Source: Pseudomonadota bacterium (GTDB lineage Bacteria > Pseudomonadota > Gammaproteobacteria > Xanthomonadales > Rhodanobacteraceae). From it: DNA of 8,750 nucleotides. The position numbers and the translations under genes are program-made. Location: assembly GCA_021798675.1 (NCBI GenBank), contig JAJZGE010000048.1, positions 1 through 8,750 on the forward strand, written 5' to 3'. How positions within the stretch are numbered: position 1 is the first letter of the stretch; each line of letters opens with the position of its first letter. Shown here piece by piece: positions 7,130 to 8,750 of this stretch. The notes beneath the pieces were generated by a model that did no database searches, was not told the origin of the DNA, and saw only the letters and a program-made list of their open reading frames with translations.

Positions 7130-7145
7130 TGGCCCACTACTTGCT
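7130..7145 (+). promoter_or_regulatory. Sigma-54 (RpoN) promoter of the fimbrial operon
   Basis: TGGCCC-N5-TTGCT keeps the exact GG-N10-GC spacing of -24/-12 promoters, with GG at 7131-7132 and GC at 7143-7144. Compared with TGGCACG-N4-TTGCW it differs only at the fifth and seventh positions. Transcription would begin near 7156, leaving a leader of about 110 nt before the fimbrial ATG. No comparable sigma-70 promoter is found nearer the gene. This implies control by RpoN with an enhancer-binding activator not encoded in the window. Confidence 0.7.
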
Positions 7146-7156
7146 CAAGTTCCCTC

Positions 7157-7226
7157 CAACAGCTTGCTGCATCGTCTGCTGGATGGTTAGCGCGCGGGTT
7201 CGCACTGGAACACCGACAAGCTGTTG
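7157..7226. repeat. Perfect 10-bp inverted repeat in the fimbrial leader
   Basis: CAACAGCTTG (7157-7166) is exactly complementary to CAAGCTGTTG (7217-7226), with 50 bp between. The left arm begins within a nucleotide or two of the predicted sigma-54 transcript start, so in RNA the 5' end could be locked in a stem that ends about 30 nt before the ribosome site. The right arm also lies in a local 14-bp palindrome (GACAA-GCTG-TTGTC, 7215-7228). It could be an mRNA-stabilising leader fold or protein binding sites. Confidence 0.55.
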
Positions 7227-7265
7227 TCCATTTCATCAATGTCCCGGAAGTCCGAAGGAAACACC

Positions 7266-7820
7266 ATGAACAAGACCTTGCTTTCCGCTGCCCTCGTCGC
7301 CACCCTCGGCGCGCTGGCTGTCGTGCCCGCCGCCAACGCTGCCCCCACTCCTAACACCGGCACCATCCAGATCAGCGGCAAGGTGCTGCAGGACACCTGC
7401 ACGGTGACCGTCAATGGCGGCGCCGGCAACACCGTGACCCTGACCCCGGTCATGGCGTCGAACCTGGCTGCTTCAGGTAACGTCGCCGGTGCCACCCCCT
7501 TCACCCTCAACCTCAGCAACTGCGACAGGAATGCTACACAGGCGAAGTTGAGCTTCGCCAGCGGTGCCAACAACAACTCCACCGACGGCAACCTCAAGAA
7601 CAGCACCAGCACGGGCAGCGCTGGCAATGTTGAGGTCCAACTGCTGGCGGGCGGCACCAGCGGCAGCGCGATCAACGTCTCCAATGACACCAATGCACCG
7701 ACGATCGCGCTCTCCAGCGGCTCGGGCAGCACCGCCATGGCCGCCCAGTACTACGCCACGGGCGCGGCGACGCCCGGCTTGGTCAATACCAGCGCCAGCA
7801 TCACCTTCACCTACCAGTAA
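7266..7820 (+). CDS. Fimbrial major subunit, type 1 pilin (FimA-like)
   Basis: A 184-aa secreted pilin of the chaperone-usher class. The signal peptide (1-25, core LLSAALVATLGALAVV, cleavage ANA|APTP) is followed by the N-terminal donor-strand segment GTIQISGKV at 32-40. Cys45 and Cys86 form the expected single disulfide of the incomplete Ig fold. The C-terminus ends ITFTYQ, with the penultimate Tyr183 typical of the chaperone-recognition strand. The mature part is rich in Gly, Ser, Thr, Asn and Ala. Export is through Sec; the chaperone encoded next should complete its fold in the periplasm before polymerisation at the usher. ATG at 7266 has AAGGA (7255-7259) 6 nt upstream and begins the signal peptide; an earlier in-frame ATG at 7224 would spoil it. 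It is first in the operon and separated from the chaperone by a strong hairpin, both usual for the most abundant subunit. Confidence 0.93.
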   Translation: MNKTLLSAALVATLGALAVVPAANAAPTPNTGTIQISGKVLQDTCTVTVNGGAGNTVTLTPVMASNLAASGNVAGATPFTLNLSNCDRNATQAKLSFASGANNNSTDGNLKNSTSTGSAGNVEVQLLAGGTSGSAINVSNDTNAPTIALSSGSGSTAMAAQYYATGAATPGLVNTSASITFTYQ

Positions 7821-7828
7821 GCGACACC

Positions 7829-7864
7829 GCGTGCCGCAGCGACTCACATGTCACTGCGGCACGC
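7829..7864 (+). other. Intercistronic hairpin between pilin and chaperone genes
   Basis: An 11-bp perfect stem (7829-7839 with 7854-7864) continues after one C/A mismatch into GAC/GTC (7841-7843 with 7850-7852), closing a 6-nt loop. No T run follows, so it is not a classical intrinsic terminator. It starts 9 nt after the pilin stop. In fimbrial operons a 3' hairpin of this kind can protect upstream pilin mRNA and lower downstream expression, which would suit the stoichiometry needed. Confidence 0.75.
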
Positions 7865-7907
7865 CATCGCCTCGCCCCCGGCGTCCGATCCGGCAGGGAC
7901 ATACCCG

Positions 7908-8654
7908 ATGAAAAACTTCCTCTGCACCCTGGGCGCAGCCGTGGCTGCGCTCGTCATCGGCATCGGCACTGCACACGCCAGCGTGGTCGTCGGCGGTACC
8001 CGGGTGGTGCTGCCTGCCCAGCAGGGCGAGGTTACCGTGCGACTGACCAACGACAGCGATCACCCCGCGCTGGTCGAGGCGTGGATCGATACCGGTGACC
8101 TGAATTCGACGCCGGATACCGCGCATTCGCCCTTTCTGATCACGCCGCCGCTGTTCCGCATGGATCCGCATAAAGACCAGAGCCTGCGGATCATCTACAC
8201 CCAGGGCGCCCAACCGTTGCCGACCGACCGCGAATCGCTGTTCTGGCTCAACGTGCTGGAAATTCCGCCCAAGCCCAGCGGACCGCAAACCGCAGGCCGC
8301 AACTACCTGCAGTTCGCGATACGTTCGCGGCTGAAGCTGTTCTATCGCCCGGCCAGCCTGCCCGGCGACGCCATGAAGGCACCCGACAAGCTGACCTTCA
8401 AGGCGGCCGGCGGATCGAATACTGCGCTGGCGGTACACAACCCCACGCCGTACTACATCACCATCAGCAAGCTTGCGCTTGGTGCTGGCGGCAAGACGAT
8501 CGACGGCACGAGCGGCATGGTGGCGCCGTTCGGCGACCTGCGCCTGCCGCTCAAGGGCGTGGCGCAGCCGCCTGCTGCCGGCACCCCGGTCGGCTTTACC
8601 ACCATTGACGACTACGGCGCGGCCGACGCGCACAAGGGCATCGTGGCGCAATGA
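7908..8654 (+). CDS. Periplasmic fimbrial chaperone, PapD/FimC family
   Basis: A 248-aa periplasmic chaperone that donates a strand to pilin subunits and delivers them to the usher. A signal peptide (1-24, cleavage TAHA|SVVV) precedes two Ig-like domains. The first has TRVVLP at 31-36 with Arg32 equivalent to PapD Arg8, RMDPHKDQSLRIIY at 84-97, LFWLNVLEIPP at 111-121, and LQFAIRSRLKLFYRP at 134-148, in which Lys143 matches PapD Lys112; this Arg/Lys pair anchors the subunit C-terminus. The short link between IPP and LQFAI marks the FGS (short F1-G1 loop) subgroup, which assembles rod-type fimbriae. Domain 2 has HNPTPYYITI at 177-186 and ends near 248. The ATG at 7908 is chosen over 7848 because it starts the signal peptide and has AGGGA (7895-7899) 8 nt upstream. 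The next gene overlaps its stop codon. Confidence 0.95.
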   Translation: MKNFLCTLGAAVAALVIGIGTAHASVVVGGTRVVLPAQQGEVTVRLTNDSDHPALVEAWIDTGDLNSTPDTAHSPFLITPPLFRMDPHKDQSLRIIYTQGAQPLPTDRESLFWLNVLEIPPKPSGPQTAGRNYLQFAIRSRLKLFYRPASLPGDAMKAPDKLTFKAAGGSNTALAVHNPTPYYITISKLALGAGGKTIDGTSGMVAPFGDLRLPLKGVAQPPAAGTPVGFTTIDDYGAADAHKGIVAQ

Positions 8655-8750
8655 CGCGGCGGCGTGCCAGGCTTGGCCAGCTGAACGGGCGCCGTGCGGC
8701 GCTCGCGCTGGCGTGCGGCCTGGCGCTTGGCGCCGCCATGGGCTGTCCGC
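8651..8750 (+). CDS. Start of the next fimbrial-operon protein, probably the outer-membrane usher (partial)
   Basis: An ATG at 8651 overlaps the chaperone TGA as ATGA, and 33 codons follow to the window end. They encode a basic N-region (MTRRRARLGQLNGRR) and a hydrophobic segment (AALALACGLALGAAM), a long signal peptide. Position directly after the chaperone is where FimD/PapC-type ushers are usually encoded, and ushers often carry long, arginine-rich signal peptides. No mature usher sequence is in view, so a minor subunit cannot be excluded. Confidence 0.6.
   Translation, partial: MTRRRARLGQLNGRRAALALACGLALGAAMGCP

Noticed and set aside
7117..7200. Cyclic-di-GMP (GEMM-type) riboswitch in the fimbrial leader
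   Set aside because: Only scattered short similarities; the conserved core and the two-helix layout were not found.
7157..7226. Phase-variable invertible promoter element, as in fimS
   Set aside because: The arms are perfect, but 50 bp between them is far shorter than known invertible elements, the sigma-54 promoter lies outside, and no recombinase gene is in view. A leader fold explains it better.

Overview
The window comes from a high-GC Gram-negative bacterium, most likely a gammaproteobacterium of the Xanthomonadales/Rhodanobacteraceae type. This rests on codon use, tightly packed genes with 4-nt stop/start overlaps, periplasmic proteins with clear signal peptides, and a chaperone-usher fimbrial cluster. 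No rRNA, tRNA, CRISPR array, insertion sequence or phage gene is visible. The taxonomic guess is from protein flavour only.

Layout. (1) At 1-212 (minus) is the 5' end of a secreted SYLF/Ysc84-type lipid-binding protein. (2) Divergent from it are ferrochelatase hemH (298-1341, plus) and an alpha/beta hydrolase of the HGWLDN/SERHL type (1338-2189, plus), whose GTG start overlaps the hemH stop. (3) From 6698 down to 2208 on the minus strand runs a compact six-gene operon: a 200-aa polytopic membrane protein, a 66-aa XRE/Cro-type repressor, a 523-aa exported S33-family alpha/beta hydrolase (TAP-like peptidase), a 57-aa two-helix membrane protein, a NatA-type ABC ATPase and a NatB-type ABC-2 permease. 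Each of the last four genes starts inside the stop codon of the one before it. The operon ends 18 bp from the convergent hydrolase. (4) At 6699-7265 is a 567-bp divergent regulatory region. (5) From 7266 to the window end (plus) is a chaperone-usher fimbrial operon: major-type subunit, periplasmic chaperone, and the signal peptide of the next protein, probably the outer-membrane usher.

The regulatory DNA is the richest part. On the operon side a TTGACA promoter is bracketed by two 18-bp copies of TGTAAAG-N4-CTTTACA (one perfect, one with a single mismatch). One covers the -35 and the other the predicted transcription start. This arrangement fits repression, probably by the small XRE protein of the same operon. 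On the fimbrial side there is a well-spaced sigma-54 promoter (TGGCCC-N5-TTGCT at 7130-7145), a perfect match to the IHF consensus (6979-6991), and a 7-bp inverted repeat whose half-sites lie two helical turns apart (7025-7052), a candidate enhancer site. A 10-bp inverted repeat begins almost exactly at the predicted sigma-54 transcript start and could fold the leader RNA. A strong hairpin lies between the subunit and chaperone genes and could set the excess of subunit over chaperone.

The best candidate for an undescribed system is the self-regulated six-gene operon, which translationally couples a periplasmic peptidase-like hydrolase, a tiny membrane protein and a NatAB exporter. Its substrate cannot be read from the sequence.
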